From the NCBI GenBank assembly GCA_902489795.1, contig CABUBU010000010.1, forward strand, positions 1-56,644: DNA of 56,644 nucleotides, read 5' to 3'. Positions 24,805 to 33,581 of this stretch are shown piece after piece; position 1 is the stretch's first letter, and every line of letters begins with the position of its first letter. A program made the translations under genes and the position numbers. A model generated the notes under the pieces. The model was not told the DNA's origin. It saw only the letters and a program-made list of their open reading frames with translations, and made no database searches. This DNA comes from an uncultured Azospirillum sp. (GTDB taxonomy: Bacteria > Pseudomonadota > Alphaproteobacteria > RF32 > CAG-239).

Positions 24805-26127
24805 TTAACGGGTTGTTTGTCTGTCGCCGGATTCGACGCCGTTTGTCCGGAAGTTCAAACGGTTGTCGGCCGGTTGCCGCCGGTTTTCTTCTGCAGGGCA
24901 ATCCGGTTGATTTTTTTGGATTCCCAGATTTTGGCGGATTTTGCATAAGTGCTGTTCGACTTTAAGGACGGTGGCTTGTTTTTTCTCCGTCATCTGACGT
25001 TTGATTGCTTCGTTTTCTTCCAGCAGTTTTTTCAGACGATTATCGTTGCTTGCTTCGATAATGTCGACGATGTTTTGTCCGGCACGGTTCGTTAAGGTAA
25101 AATCGACGGATTTTTGCCGGGCGAGAATTTGAAACGTTTCCGCATGTCCGTTGCGGGCGGCGAGCATCAGGGCGGTATTGCCGTCGTTGTCGCGGGCGTT
25201 GAGGTCAACGGCTTTTTTGACGGCATATGCGGGATGCGGTTTGTTATTGCCGGGAGTGTCTTGTTGCCGGTTTGCGACGTCTTTTGCCTTTTCTTCCCGG
25301 CAGTCTTCTGCCAGAAAACGAACAATGTCGGTTTGTCCTTCGGCAGCAGCGATCATTAATGCGTTTTGCCCGTTTTTATCGGTCAGGGTAAGGTCTGCTT
25401 CATATTTGACCAGCATTTCTGTTGAAGTCAGTTTTCCCTGTTCTGCTGCAAACATCAGAGCCGTTTTCCCTTCTTTGTCCTGCAGATTGGGGTTGGCCTT
25501 GTTTTTAAGCAGCAGTTCGCCGGCTTTGTCACAGCCTTTTTGCATGGCGTACATTAAGGCGGTGCGGCCGGCGTTGTCCCGGAGGTTTACGTTTGCGCCG
25601 TTGCCGATCAGCAATTCGACGCATTTGGCGTCGTCGTTTGCCGCCGTCAGCATCAGGGCGGTTTGTCCGGCAGCATTGATGGCGTCAGCATTGCCGCCGT
25701 TGGCGAGATATTCGCTGACGGCTTTGAAATCTGCCGCCTGCGAAGAAAAAAGAAAAGCCGGTGCGGCGGAAAATGTTTCGGCGCTGTGGTCGCCGCCGGT
25801 CATAAACTTGACCAGTTCGGGATGTTCCTTCAAAAACTCCCGGGTAAGCAGGGTGGAGTTGACCAGGACCGATGCTTCGGCGCCGTTAGACAGCAGGTAG
25901 ATAACAAAATCAGTTTGTCCGCTTTCACAGGCAATGGTAATGGCGGATTTTCCGTTGTTGTCGCGGGTGTTGACATTGGCGCCTTTGCTGATCAATTCGC
26001 GTGCTTTTTCAAAATTTCCACTTTCGCAGGCAAGCAGCAAAGCCGTCTGTCCGCGGTCGTTTTTTGCTTCCAGTCCCTGTTTCAGCAGATTTTCTATATC
26101 TTGAGCAGATGATTTGGTTTCAGTCAT
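24805..26127 (-). CDS. Ankyrin-repeat protein
   Basis: This 440-residue protein consists mainly of about eight ankyrin repeats (pattern G-x-TALM-AA-x-G and G-A-x-V-x-x-x-D), for example GRTALMYAMQKG, GKTALMFAAEQG and GNTALMLAARNG. A more divergent stretch occupies residues 80-140. The charged C-terminal tail of about 85 residues is hydrophilic. No signal peptide or membrane helix is present, so it is probably cytoplasmic or a secreted effector; the sequence does not decide. An in-frame TTG further upstream would add 22 residues and overlap the upstream gene; the ATG at 26127 is preferred. It follows the transporter gene on the same strand. Confidence 0.85.
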   Translation of the reverse strand: MTETKSSAQDIENLLKQGLEAKNDRGQTALLLACESGNFEKARELISKGANVNTRDNNGKSAITIACESGQTDFVIYLLSNGAEASVLVNSTLLTREFLKEHPELVKFMTGGDHSAETFSAAPAFLFSSQAADFKAVSEYLANGGNADAINAAGQTALMLTAANDDAKCVELLIGNGANVNLRDNAGRTALMYAMQKGCDKAGELLLKNKANPNLQDKEGKTALMFAAEQGKLTSTEMLVKYEADLTLTDKNGQNALMIAAAEGQTDIVRFLAEDCREEKAKDVANRQQDTPGNNKPHPAYAVKKAVDLNARDNDGNTALMLAARNGHAETFQILARQKSVDFTLTNRAGQNIVDIIEASNDNRLKKLLEENEAIKRQMTEKKQATVLKVEQHLCKIRQNLGIQKNQPDCPAEENRRQPADNRLNFRTNGVESGDRQTTR

Positions 26128-26189
26128 GGCGGTACTTTCTATTATGTTTTTTATTTTAGCAGAAAAGTATTTTTTTTCAACAAATTTTG

Positions 26190-27092
26190 TCAATCGCTGA
26201 CGCCGAAATTGCCGGTGACCAGAATCATCAGGGCGGCCAGAAAAGCAATCATCAAAAAGCCTTCTTTGACTGAGATATCATCGGGGATTTTGTTATATTT
26301 ATTCAAACCGAAAACAAAAATCGGCGCTGTCAGCAACAGGGCAATGACATAACCGGGGTTGGGGGCGATTCTCAAAGCCAGATTTTTGGCTGTAATCAGA
26401 GCGGCGCTGAAACTGATCACATAAAAACCGACCTTGATCATATGCGGCGAAAAAACTTGTTTTAAAAAGCCGGAAAATCCCGGTTTGACACTTTTTACAT
26501 ACCACCAGGCGTTGGCGCTGCCGCTGACAAAAGTAGCAATAGTGAGATAATAGGTGATGCCGCTCCAAACGGTGGCGCCGAACGAGGCGATTTCTTTGGT
26601 GGCAATACTCATGCCGGAAAGTGATAAAATAGCAGGAATCATGTAGTTGACAAGTTCCTGGGAAACCGGGGATTTGATCATCTGCCAGTAACAGACGGTG
26701 AAACCGAACAGCAGCAGGATAATGGTGATGACCAAAGTGCCGTTGTCAAGCAGTTTGAGAAAACTTTCCGGCGTCAGAAACCACCAGAAAAGGGTGGTAA
26801 CCATAGCTGTCAGCGCCATGACCCGGGAAGTGGGACCGGCGCCGTACCGTGCGGAGGCAAAAAACAAATGAGAATCGTAAACGGCAATCATCAGTCCCTG
26901 CATGATGAGCAGAAACCAGTAGTAAGCGGAAGACGGAAAACCGAAAAAGTAAAGAAACGGGGCAAAACAGAAGGCGATTCCCCAGCCGCGCCACATGCCC
27001 AGCAGGTAAGCGTTCAGCTTGTAGTGCTGGTTGAAAATGGTATAAACGGCCGTAAAAAAGCCGTAAATCAGGCCGTTGATAATCCAAATCAT
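26190..27092 (-). CDS. DMT-superfamily (EamA-like) transporter
   Basis: This 300-residue protein has nine to ten closely spaced hydrophobic helices with few charged loops. That is the layout of drug/metabolite transporters with two five-helix halves. The first half opens INGLIYGFFTAVYTIFNQHY, and a second helical bundle starts near residue 150. I can place it only by topology and general similarity; the substrate is unknown. It ends 62 bases before the ankyrin gene begins. Confidence 0.6.
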   Translation of the reverse strand: MIWIINGLIYGFFTAVYTIFNQHYKLNAYLLGMWRGWGIAFCFAPFLYFFGFPSSAYYWFLLIMQGLMIAVYDSHLFFASARYGAGPTSRVMALTAMVTTLFWWFLTPESFLKLLDNGTLVITIILLLFGFTVCYWQMIKSPVSQELVNYMIPAILSLSGMSIATKEIASFGATVWSGITYYLTIATFVSGSANAWWYVKSVKPGFSGFLKQVFSPHMIKVGFYVISFSAALITAKNLALRIAPNPGYVIALLLTAPIFVFGLNKYNKIPDDISVKEGFLMIAFLAALMILVTGNFGVSD

Positions 27093-27132
27093 GTTTTTTC
27101 CCCGTTTTGCTTATATATATGGGCAAAACCTG

Positions 27133-27166
27133 CAAAAAAAAGAGGAAGATTTGTTTTCTTCCTCTT
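27133..27166 (-). terminator. Terminator after the paralogous membrane proteins
   Basis: The stem AAGAGGAAG/CTTCCTCTT is followed on the minus strand by eight T residues. It lies just downstream of the gene ending at 27184. Confidence 0.85.
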
Positions 27167-27183
27167 CAATCGGGCTGTGTTTT

Positions 27184-28398
27184 TTATTTGCCGAAAGTTT
27201 CTTTAGAAAGAAATTTTTCGGCGTTGAGATCAAGGTAGGCACAAAAATCTTTTATACTGAGCGGCTCCTTTCCGTTTTTATCGGCAAGATCCTGTTGAGC
27301 TTTGAGCATGGATTTTTCCAGCCTGTTGGTTATTATCGATTTATAAAAGCTGTTTTTCTCTGTCCACATTTTTTTCAAATCGGTTCCCTCCTGTTTGAGC
27401 CTCTTTTCTATTTGTGCATATTGGGCAGCGTTGATTTTCCGAAAAGTTTGAGGATAATTTTTCATTTCGTAGCCATGTTTGCGGCAAATTTCCGGATATA
27501 TTTGCTCATGGATATGTGAAGTGGTGATAAAGTCATAGTCAGCCCCGAATTTTTTTGATGTGTGGTTGTAACCGAGCCAAAAACCTCCCGCAATCAGCAA
27601 GGCAGAAGCAGCAAAAGTGATAATTTCTCCCGGTAGAAATGTTGCCAGCGGTTTGTTTTCGGGATTGAGTTTTTGGTTGTGACTGTTGATTGCTTTTTGA
27701 ATGGGCAGTAGGCAGAGGGTAGGCAAGAATGTTGTTAGGAGGGGTAAAAGCAAATCCGCAATCCCTTTTGTGTCTGCGTTCAATTCATTAAAAAAGGCAT
27801 CAAAAATATAAAATAATGTGTAGGTTATGGCACAAAAACTAAAGAGGGGAGTGGCGGGTTTGGTCTGTTGAAAGCTTTTTTTCATTCGCAAAAACAGGGG
27901 ATAGATAAAAATAAGACCGAAAAGCCAGCTGCGGCAGAAAGGTACAATATTTTCCCGATTATATTTGCGTACGGCCTGCCAATTTTTATAGGCCCAATAG
28001 ATGTCATAAATACCGGCCGTGAACAGCGAGGCAAAAAACAAACGGGTAAGCGAAACCGAGAAATAGATGAGTGGTTGGGGATTAAAATCGATGTCTTTAT
28101 ATTCGTTGACAAATTTTTCCATGTGTTTTTTCAGATCTATGTTTGCGCGGAAGCCGGCAACGGTGCGGACGGCGAGAACGGCCGTAAAAAAGGCCGCGGC
28201 AGGAGTTGCTTTTAGGAGCACGAACAGGATAAACAAGAGCGGCGTGGCGAGAAAATAGGCAAGAAATTTGCCGAAAGAAACGTCATGGTAGAAGTAATAA
28301 AATGAATTGAAAACGAAAGCCCGGGGGTTAAAAGCGTTTGCCGGTTCGTCTTTTTTCAATGTTTCCTGATATAATTTCAATTTTTCCTGTAGTTTCAT
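27184..28398 (-). CDS. Multi-spanning membrane protein, DUF2628-like N-terminus, copy 2
   Basis: The 404-residue protein has a short charged N-terminus and the motif FVFNSFYYFYHDVSFGKF, which resembles the start of DUF2628 proteins. About seven to eight hydrophobic segments follow, then a C-terminal soluble region of about 110 residues with PEICRKHGYEMKNYPQTF. It is a clear paralogue of the protein encoded immediately upstream: same length, same motif order, same PEIC-K-GY--KNY-Q-F block. The function is unknown. It is transcribed with its paralogue and ends at a terminator. Confidence 0.7.
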   Translation of the reverse strand: MKLQEKLKLYQETLKKDEPANAFNPRAFVFNSFYYFYHDVSFGKFLAYFLATPLLFILFVLLKATPAAAFFTAVLAVRTVAGFRANIDLKKHMEKFVNEYKDIDFNPQPLIYFSVSLTRLFFASLFTAGIYDIYWAYKNWQAVRKYNRENIVPFCRSWLFGLIFIYPLFLRMKKSFQQTKPATPLFSFCAITYTLFYIFDAFFNELNADTKGIADLLLPLLTTFLPTLCLLPIQKAINSHNQKLNPENKPLATFLPGEIITFAASALLIAGGFWLGYNHTSKKFGADYDFITTSHIHEQIYPEICRKHGYEMKNYPQTFRKINAAQYAQIEKRLKQEGTDLKKMWTEKNSFYKSIITNRLEKSMLKAQQDLADKNGKEPLSIKDFCAYLDLNAEKFLSKETFGK

Positions 28399-28463
28399 GG
28401 AAATTTTCCTTTTTTATAGTTTTAAGATTGTAAAAAATAATTTGCCGGACAAAAGCCGGGGTG

Positions 28464-29672
28464 TCATTTGTTCAGCTGTTTTTTGATGATCAGTTCGGCG
28501 CTCATGTCTATAAAGGAACAAAAATGGCGCATGTTTTTCCGCGTGTCCGAAGAGAGGGTGCCGAACATTTCCCCGCTTACGTCGATCAGTTCTTTTTCCA
28601 GCTGTCGGCTCATAATTTCGGGCAGATGTTGTCCGCCGTAACTCCAGGCTTCTTCCATGGTCATGTTTTTTTCTTTCAGTTTTCGCGCCAGCGAAGCCAG
28701 TTCCTTTTGATAAACACGCTCAAATATCTGACCGTAGTTTTTTAGCCGATAGCCGTATTTTGCACAGATTTCGGGATAAGCTTGTCCGAAAATGTAGCTG
28801 TTGATGATTTCATTTCTGGTTTGGCGGTCGAAATTGCGGTAAAAATTGCGAATGGCAAAGCGGTCGCTGAAATTGTAATAGCTTATGAATAATGCCGCCG
28901 CGGCCGCTGCCAGCGCGATTTCTCCGGGAAGAAACTTTTTCAGCGGACGGCTTTCGGGATCAAGAATAAGGTTATAATCGTTGATGTTTTTTTGCAGCGG
29001 CAGCAGGCACATGATTTTTAAAAGCCGGAGAATGATCAGAAGATTGAAAAGGGAAAAGTTGATGTTGACGATCATATAATGGCGGATGGCAAAGGCGGCG
29101 ACTGTCAGGGCAATGTACAAAAAGGCGCAGACGTCGAATACGGTCGTTTTTTGTTTGGCGGCGACAAAGCTCTTTCTCATCCGCAGGAGAAGGGGAATGA
29201 CGAAAACAACGCCGAGGAGCCAGCCGCGAAGCAACGGCGATATATGATATTGCCGGCTGCCGTTGCGGACGGTCTGCCAGTTTTTGTAAGCCAGATAAAG
29301 CGAATAGAGGTCAAAAGTGACGACGGAAAAAAGCAATACTCTGATAAGGGAAACGGAAAACCAGGGCGTGGAAGACTCTTTTGGCGGATACGCGTTTTCT
29401 TCCCGTTGTCGTTGAATGTCGCCGTCGGCGCGAAAGGCGGCGGCGATGCGCACGGACAAAACCGCGGCGGCTGCGGCGGCAATGACGGGAAGACCGGTTT
29501 TTGTCAGCAGATATGCCAAAAACGGCGTTGCCGAAAAGAAAAGCCAGAACCGGTCGCTGCGGATGCCGTGATAAAAATAGTAAAACGAATTGAAAATGAA
29601 AGCGTACATGTTAAAGCGAGCGAATATTCCGTTTGCCGCCGGCTGCCGTTTTATCTGCTGTTGTCCGTCCAT
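28464..29672 (-). CDS. Multi-spanning membrane protein, DUF2628-like N-terminus, copy 1
   Basis: The 402-residue protein is a tandem paralogue of the following gene. It shares FIFNSFYYFYHG near residue 30, a YKNWQTVR block after the third helix (YKNWQAVR in the copy), NDYNLILDPESRPL and the C-terminal PEICAKYGYRLKNYGQIF. Seven or eight membrane helices are likely. The two genes are 65 bases apart. The family function is not known. The repeated YKNWQ and KYGY-KNY blocks are probably functional, since they are the best kept parts between two otherwise diverged copies. Confidence 0.7.
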   Translation of the reverse strand: MDGQQQIKRQPAANGIFARFNMYAFIFNSFYYFYHGIRSDRFWLFFSATPFLAYLLTKTGLPVIAAAAAAVLSVRIAAAFRADGDIQRQREENAYPPKESSTPWFSVSLIRVLLFSVVTFDLYSLYLAYKNWQTVRNGSRQYHISPLLRGWLLGVVFVIPLLLRMRKSFVAAKQKTTVFDVCAFLYIALTVAAFAIRHYMIVNINFSLFNLLIILRLLKIMCLLPLQKNINDYNLILDPESRPLKKFLPGEIALAAAAAALFISYYNFSDRFAIRNFYRNFDRQTRNEIINSYIFGQAYPEICAKYGYRLKNYGQIFERVYQKELASLARKLKEKNMTMEEAWSYGGQHLPEIMSRQLEKELIDVSGEMFGTLSSDTRKNMRHFCSFIDMSAELIIKKQLNK

Positions 29673-29730
29673 GGCCGTTTTTTCCGTTTGTTTTTTTCAG
29701 CTTAAAACATTTATCTGAATTGACAACAAA

Positions 29731-29758
29731 AAAAAGAGCCTTGCCGACTCTTTTTTGT
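29731..29758 (-). terminator. Terminator after trxA
   Basis: The stem AAAAAGAG/CTCTTTTT with a 9-base loop is flanked by A and T runs, so it reads as a terminator on the minus strand just after trxA. Confidence 0.75.
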
Positions 29759-29783
29759 TTGAGGTTTATTGAAAAAAACGTTT

Positions 29784-30098
29784 TTAACTGTTGGCTTCAA
29801 TCCAGGAAACGATTGCCGACTGCGGATTCAGACCGATTTTGGTGTCGATCTGTTTGCCGTCCTTGAACAGGAACATGGTCGGGATACTGCGGATGCCGTA
29901 GCCGGCGGCGGTATCGGGCGCTTCGTCAACGTTCATTTTGACGATTTTGACCTTGTCGCCCATGGCTTTGCCGACTTCTTCCAAAATCGGACCAAGCTGA
30001 CGGCAGGGGCCGCACCATTCCGCCCAAAAATCAACCAGAACCAGTCCTTTGCTGTTTAAGACTTCGTTTTCAAACTGGGAATCATTAATCGATTGCAT
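29784..30098 (-). CDS. trxA: Thioredoxin
   Basis: This 104-residue protein is a standard-length thioredoxin with the redox motif AEWCGPC at residues 26-32, the cis-Pro in RSIPTMFLF and the final helix. It reduces protein disulfides in the cytoplasm. It lies 102 bases downstream of addA, an arrangement common in alphaproteobacteria, and is closed by its own terminator. Confidence 0.97.
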   Translation of the reverse strand: MQSINDSQFENEVLNSKGLVLVDFWAEWCGPCRQLGPILEEVGKAMGDKVKIVKMNVDEAPDTAAGYGIRSIPTMFLFKDGKQIDTKIGLNPQSAIVSWIEANS

Positions 30099-30200
30099 GT
30101 TTTTTCCTTTCTCTGATACTTGTAATATTCATTATATAGGTACGATAAAAGTCATATTAAAGGTTTATAATATAAAAACAACCCCTAAATTTTCCGAGGC

Positions 30201-33200
30201 TTATTCCACCGCCATCAGTCGGGCGGTATTTGTCCACAGAATCAGAGAGATAATTTTTTTGTCCGGATAAATTTGTTCAAGCAGGGAACGGTAGGCGGCA
30301 AGCTGCCGGCGGTACATTTCCGGAATTTCGTCCGGGCAGGCGGCCGCCGGCCGGTTGGTTTTGAAATCGACGATGACAACCCGTCCGGGTTCTACGATCA
30401 GTCGGTCGATACGGCCGGAAACGATTTTGCCGCCGACCATGCCCATTACCGGCACTTCGGCTTTTGACTGCGGGCCGAAAACGCTGCCGAATTCCGGGTT
30501 GTCGAGCAGGGAAAGCACTTCGCGGACGATTTTTCCGCGTTCTTCGTCGTTTGTTTCCGGCGCATGGCGGGCAATGAAGGCGGAAGCATCGCTTTCGCGG
30601 CGGCTTTTTTCCGTCTGCGGCAGAAACTGCAGCAGGCGGTGGATGAGAGAGCCACGCTTGAACGGTTTGCCGCGGCCGGCCGCTGCAAGCGGAGAAAATA
30701 CCGCCGGTTCGTCTTCTTCCGGCCGGGAAGGCGTCAGCGGGCGAGAAAGCGGACTTTCGGCCGGCGCCGGCGTTTCGGTCCATGACGCGAAAGAAAAGGA
30801 GTTTTCCGCGGCGGCCGTTTGCTTTTCTTCCGCGGTTTTGATCAGCTGCGGCGAAACGTGCCGGCGGATGCCGTCGGCCGGATTGAGTTCAGAAATGCTT
30901 TCGAAGCTGTTTTTAAACAGGTTGTACCAGCTGTCGTCGGCCGGTTTGCGGGCTTTTCGCCAGCCGCAGACGATCATTCGGTCTTCGGCGCGGGTGAGGG
31001 CGACGTACATCAGCCGCCGGTATTCCTCGGCGGTTTTTTGCTTTTGCTTCTCTTTCAGCCGGTCGCAGTTTTTTTCGTAGTCGGCGGATGAAGAGGGGTA
31101 GAAGAACAGGCCGTCGTCGTCCCAGAGAATGCCGGCTTCCCTTTTGCACTGAGGCACCCGCGCGGTATCGGGCAGAATCACCACCGGTGCCTGCAGGCCT
31201 TTTGATCCGTGAACGGTCATCAGCCGCACCAGATCGCCGCCGCCGGCTTCCGCCTCGCGTTTGATTTCGACATCGTCGCTTTCAAACCATTCGATGAATT
31301 TTTGCAGCGAAGCAATATGATTCTGTTCAAAAGCGGCGGCCAGGTTCAAAAATTCGTCCAGTCCGTCTTCCGCCTCGCTGCCCATTCTTTCGGCAAAAAG
31401 ACGGCGCCCGTTTAAGACTCCGAGCACTTCCGAATAAAGCTCAAACGGGCGCACATAGTCGGCCATATTCATCAGCCGCTTTAAGGTTTCTGTCGCCGCA
31501 GCATAATCTGAACACCATTCAAGGCTTTTCCACAGGCTGCCGGACCGGCGGTAGCAGAGTTTGAACAGGTCGTCGTCGTCAAGCCCGAACAAAGGCGATT
31601 TCAAAACTTCGGCCAGACTGAGATCGTCTTCCGGCAGCAGCAGAAATTTGCCGAGGCTGACCAGATCCTGCACGGCAATTTGCTCAAGCAGTCGGATGCG
31701 GTCGATGCCGGCGATGCGGACACCGGTCTTTTTGCATTCGCGGATCAGTTCTTCGCAAAAAGCGTCGCGGCTGCGGACGAGAATGAGAAAATCGCTGTAA
31801 CGCAGCGGCCTTCCGCGGGAAACGAGCATTTCGCCGCCGGCAACCATGGCGCGGATTTTTTCCGCGATCATCCGCGCCATCCGGGTGCCGGTAGTGGGAG
31901 CGCTTTCGTGTTCGACCGGGGGCTGCCATTCGTCGGCGTTTTCGCCTTCTTCCGGTTCGACCAGTTCCCACAGTTCGACTTCGCCGCCTTCTCCCCGGCG
32001 GAAAGGAACGTGAACCGGTTTTTCGTCCGCGGAAGCGACGCCGGCGGAAACTTTCGGATCGGAAAACAAACGGTTGACGGTGTCTAGCACCGCCGGGGTC
32101 GAACGGAAGGAAACCTGTAAGTCAACCTGTTTGAACCTGTCGGTTTTTTGTGCGAAATGGCGGCGCATCTCGTCGAACTTGTCGGGATCTGCCCCCTGAA
32201 AACTGTAAATCGACTGTTTGCGGTCGCCGACGGCAAAAACGGTGCGGCGCCGGCCGTCTTCGGAGGCAAAAAACTCTTCGCTGACGGCGCGGATGATTGC
32301 CCACTGGTCGGGAGAAGTGTCCTGCGCTTCGTCAATCAGGATGTCGTCAATGCCGCCGTCGAGTTTGAACAGTACCCAGCGGGCGGCTTCCCGATCGTCA
32401 AGCAGCCGCCGGGTAAGCAGGATCATGTCGTTGTAGTCCATCAGGGCATGCGCCTGTTTATAGTTTTCGTAGCCTTTGATCAGTTCGCCAGCAAGAACGA
32501 CGACGGCTTTGGTGGCCAGAAAAACCCTGAGCGCTTTTTGTTTTTCGGTTTGTTCCCGTACCCGTGTGGCTTCTTCGGCAAAAATTTCCGCCAGCCGCGG
32601 GTTGTTTTCCAGCATCGCTTTGGCGGCAACGGTTTTGTAGGCTTCGTCGTCGCTGCCAAGGAAGGCGCCGGCATAGTCGGCAAAGTCTTCCGGCGCGGAA
32701 TTTTGTAAAGCGGCGGCCAGTTTTTCCGCCCGCCGGGCAAAACGAACGCCGCTTTTGAGCCAGGCGGCAAGCAGAGTTTTCAGCTCTTCCCGCGGCAGAG
32801 CGTCAAAAAAGAGACGGTTCAGTTCCCGTTCGTCCGCGTCGGGATCAACGCCCAGCCGGGCGGCCTGGGCGGCCAGCAGTTCGCCGGCTGATGACCAGCG
32901 TTTGAACAGCCGGCTGATTTTGCCGCGCTCATTGATGATAGTACCGATGATTTCTGGAAATTTCAGTTCGCTGACGTTTTCGGTCAGAAAGGCCATCGCT
33001 TCGGCGGCCGGGCTGCCGGGATTGCCGCGGATTTCTGCGATCAGCCGGTTTTTGATCTCTTCTCCCGCCTCAGCCGCCGCGCGGTCGTCCATAATTTCAA
33101 AATACGGGGAAACGCCGGCCTCGAGCGGGAATCTTTTCAATATTTCCTGACAAAAGCTGTGAATGGTCTGGATTTTAATGCCTCCCGGCGTGTCGAGCAG

Positions 33201-33581
33201 TACCGCAAACAGTTTGCGGGCGCGGGCTTTCAGTTCATCCGCCTGTTTTTGATTCTGCGGCAGAGTGCCGTAGAGCTTGACCAGTTCGTTTTCCAGATCC
33301 TGTTCGGAAGCGACCGCCCAGCCGCTCAGTTTTTTGGAAACGCGGGCACTCATTTCTACCGCTGCTGCTTTGGTATAAGTCAGGCACAGCAGTCTGCCGG
33401 GGTTGACGCCTGCCAGCAGCAGCCGCAGAACCCGGTCGGAAAGCACCTTGGTTTTGCCGGTGCCGGCCGAGGCGTTGACCCAGACTGAGAACGTCGGATC
33501 TGCCGCCAGACGCTGTTCGGCGGTAGCCAGTTCTCCCAGTTTTCGGCGTTGTTGTTCGGTTGTTTGGGCTTCAGTCGTCAT
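30201..33581 (-). CDS. addA: Double-strand break repair helicase-nuclease AddA
   Basis: AddA is the UvrD-type helicase-nuclease subunit of AddAB, which processes DNA ends for RecA. The chosen start gives 1126 residues. Walker A ASAGTGKT is at about 37-44. Helicase motifs follow: LTYTKAAAVEM, DEAQDTSPDQW (motif II), GDRKQSIYSFQGADP (III), MTVHGSKGLQAPVV (V) and VALTRAEDR (VI). The C-terminal RecB-type nuclease has GRIDRLI and VDFKTNRPA with the catalytic Asp and Lys. The start overlaps the end of addB by 11 bases. A longer upstream frame exists but would lie deeper inside addB. Confidence 0.96.
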   Translation of the reverse strand: MTTEAQTTEQQRRKLGELATAEQRLAADPTFSVWVNASAGTGKTKVLSDRVLRLLLAGVNPGRLLCLTYTKAAAVEMSARVSKKLSGWAVASEQDLENELVKLYGTLPQNQKQADELKARARKLFAVLLDTPGGIKIQTIHSFCQEILKRFPLEAGVSPYFEIMDDRAAAEAGEEIKNRLIAEIRGNPGSPAAEAMAFLTENVSELKFPEIIGTIINERGKISRLFKRWSSAGELLAAQAARLGVDPDADERELNRLFFDALPREELKTLLAAWLKSGVRFARRAEKLAAALQNSAPEDFADYAGAFLGSDDEAYKTVAAKAMLENNPRLAEIFAEEATRVREQTEKQKALRVFLATKAVVVLAGELIKGYENYKQAHALMDYNDMILLTRRLLDDREAARWVLFKLDGGIDDILIDEAQDTSPDQWAIIRAVSEEFFASEDGRRRTVFAVGDRKQSIYSFQGADPDKFDEMRRHFAQKTDRFKQVDLQVSFRSTPAVLDTVNRLFSDPKVSAGVASADEKPVHVPFRRGEGGEVELWELVEPEEGENADEWQPPVEHESAPTTGTRMARMIAEKIRAMVAGGEMLVSRGRPLRYSDFLILVRSRDAFCEELIRECKKTGVRIAGIDRIRLLEQIAVQDLVSLGKFLLLPEDDLSLAEVLKSPLFGLDDDDLFKLCYRRSGSLWKSLEWCSDYAAATETLKRLMNMADYVRPFELYSEVLGVLNGRRLFAERMGSEAEDGLDEFLNLAAAFEQNHIASLQKFIEWFESDDVEIKREAEAGGGDLVRLMTVHGSKGLQAPVVILPDTARVPQCKREAGILWDDDGLFFYPSSSADYEKNCDRLKEKQKQKTAEEYRRLMYVALTRAEDRMIVCGWRKARKPADDSWYNLFKNSFESISELNPADGIRRHVSPQLIKTAEEKQTAAAENSFSFASWTETPAPAESPLSRPLTPSRPEEDEPAVFSPLAAAGRGKPFKRGSLIHRLLQFLPQTEKSRRESDASAFIARHAPETNDEERGKIVREVLSLLDNPEFGSVFGPQSKAEVPVMGMVGGKIVSGRIDRLIVEPGRVVIVDFKTNRPAAACPDEIPEMYRRQLAAYRSLLEQIYPDKKIISLILWTNTARLMAVE

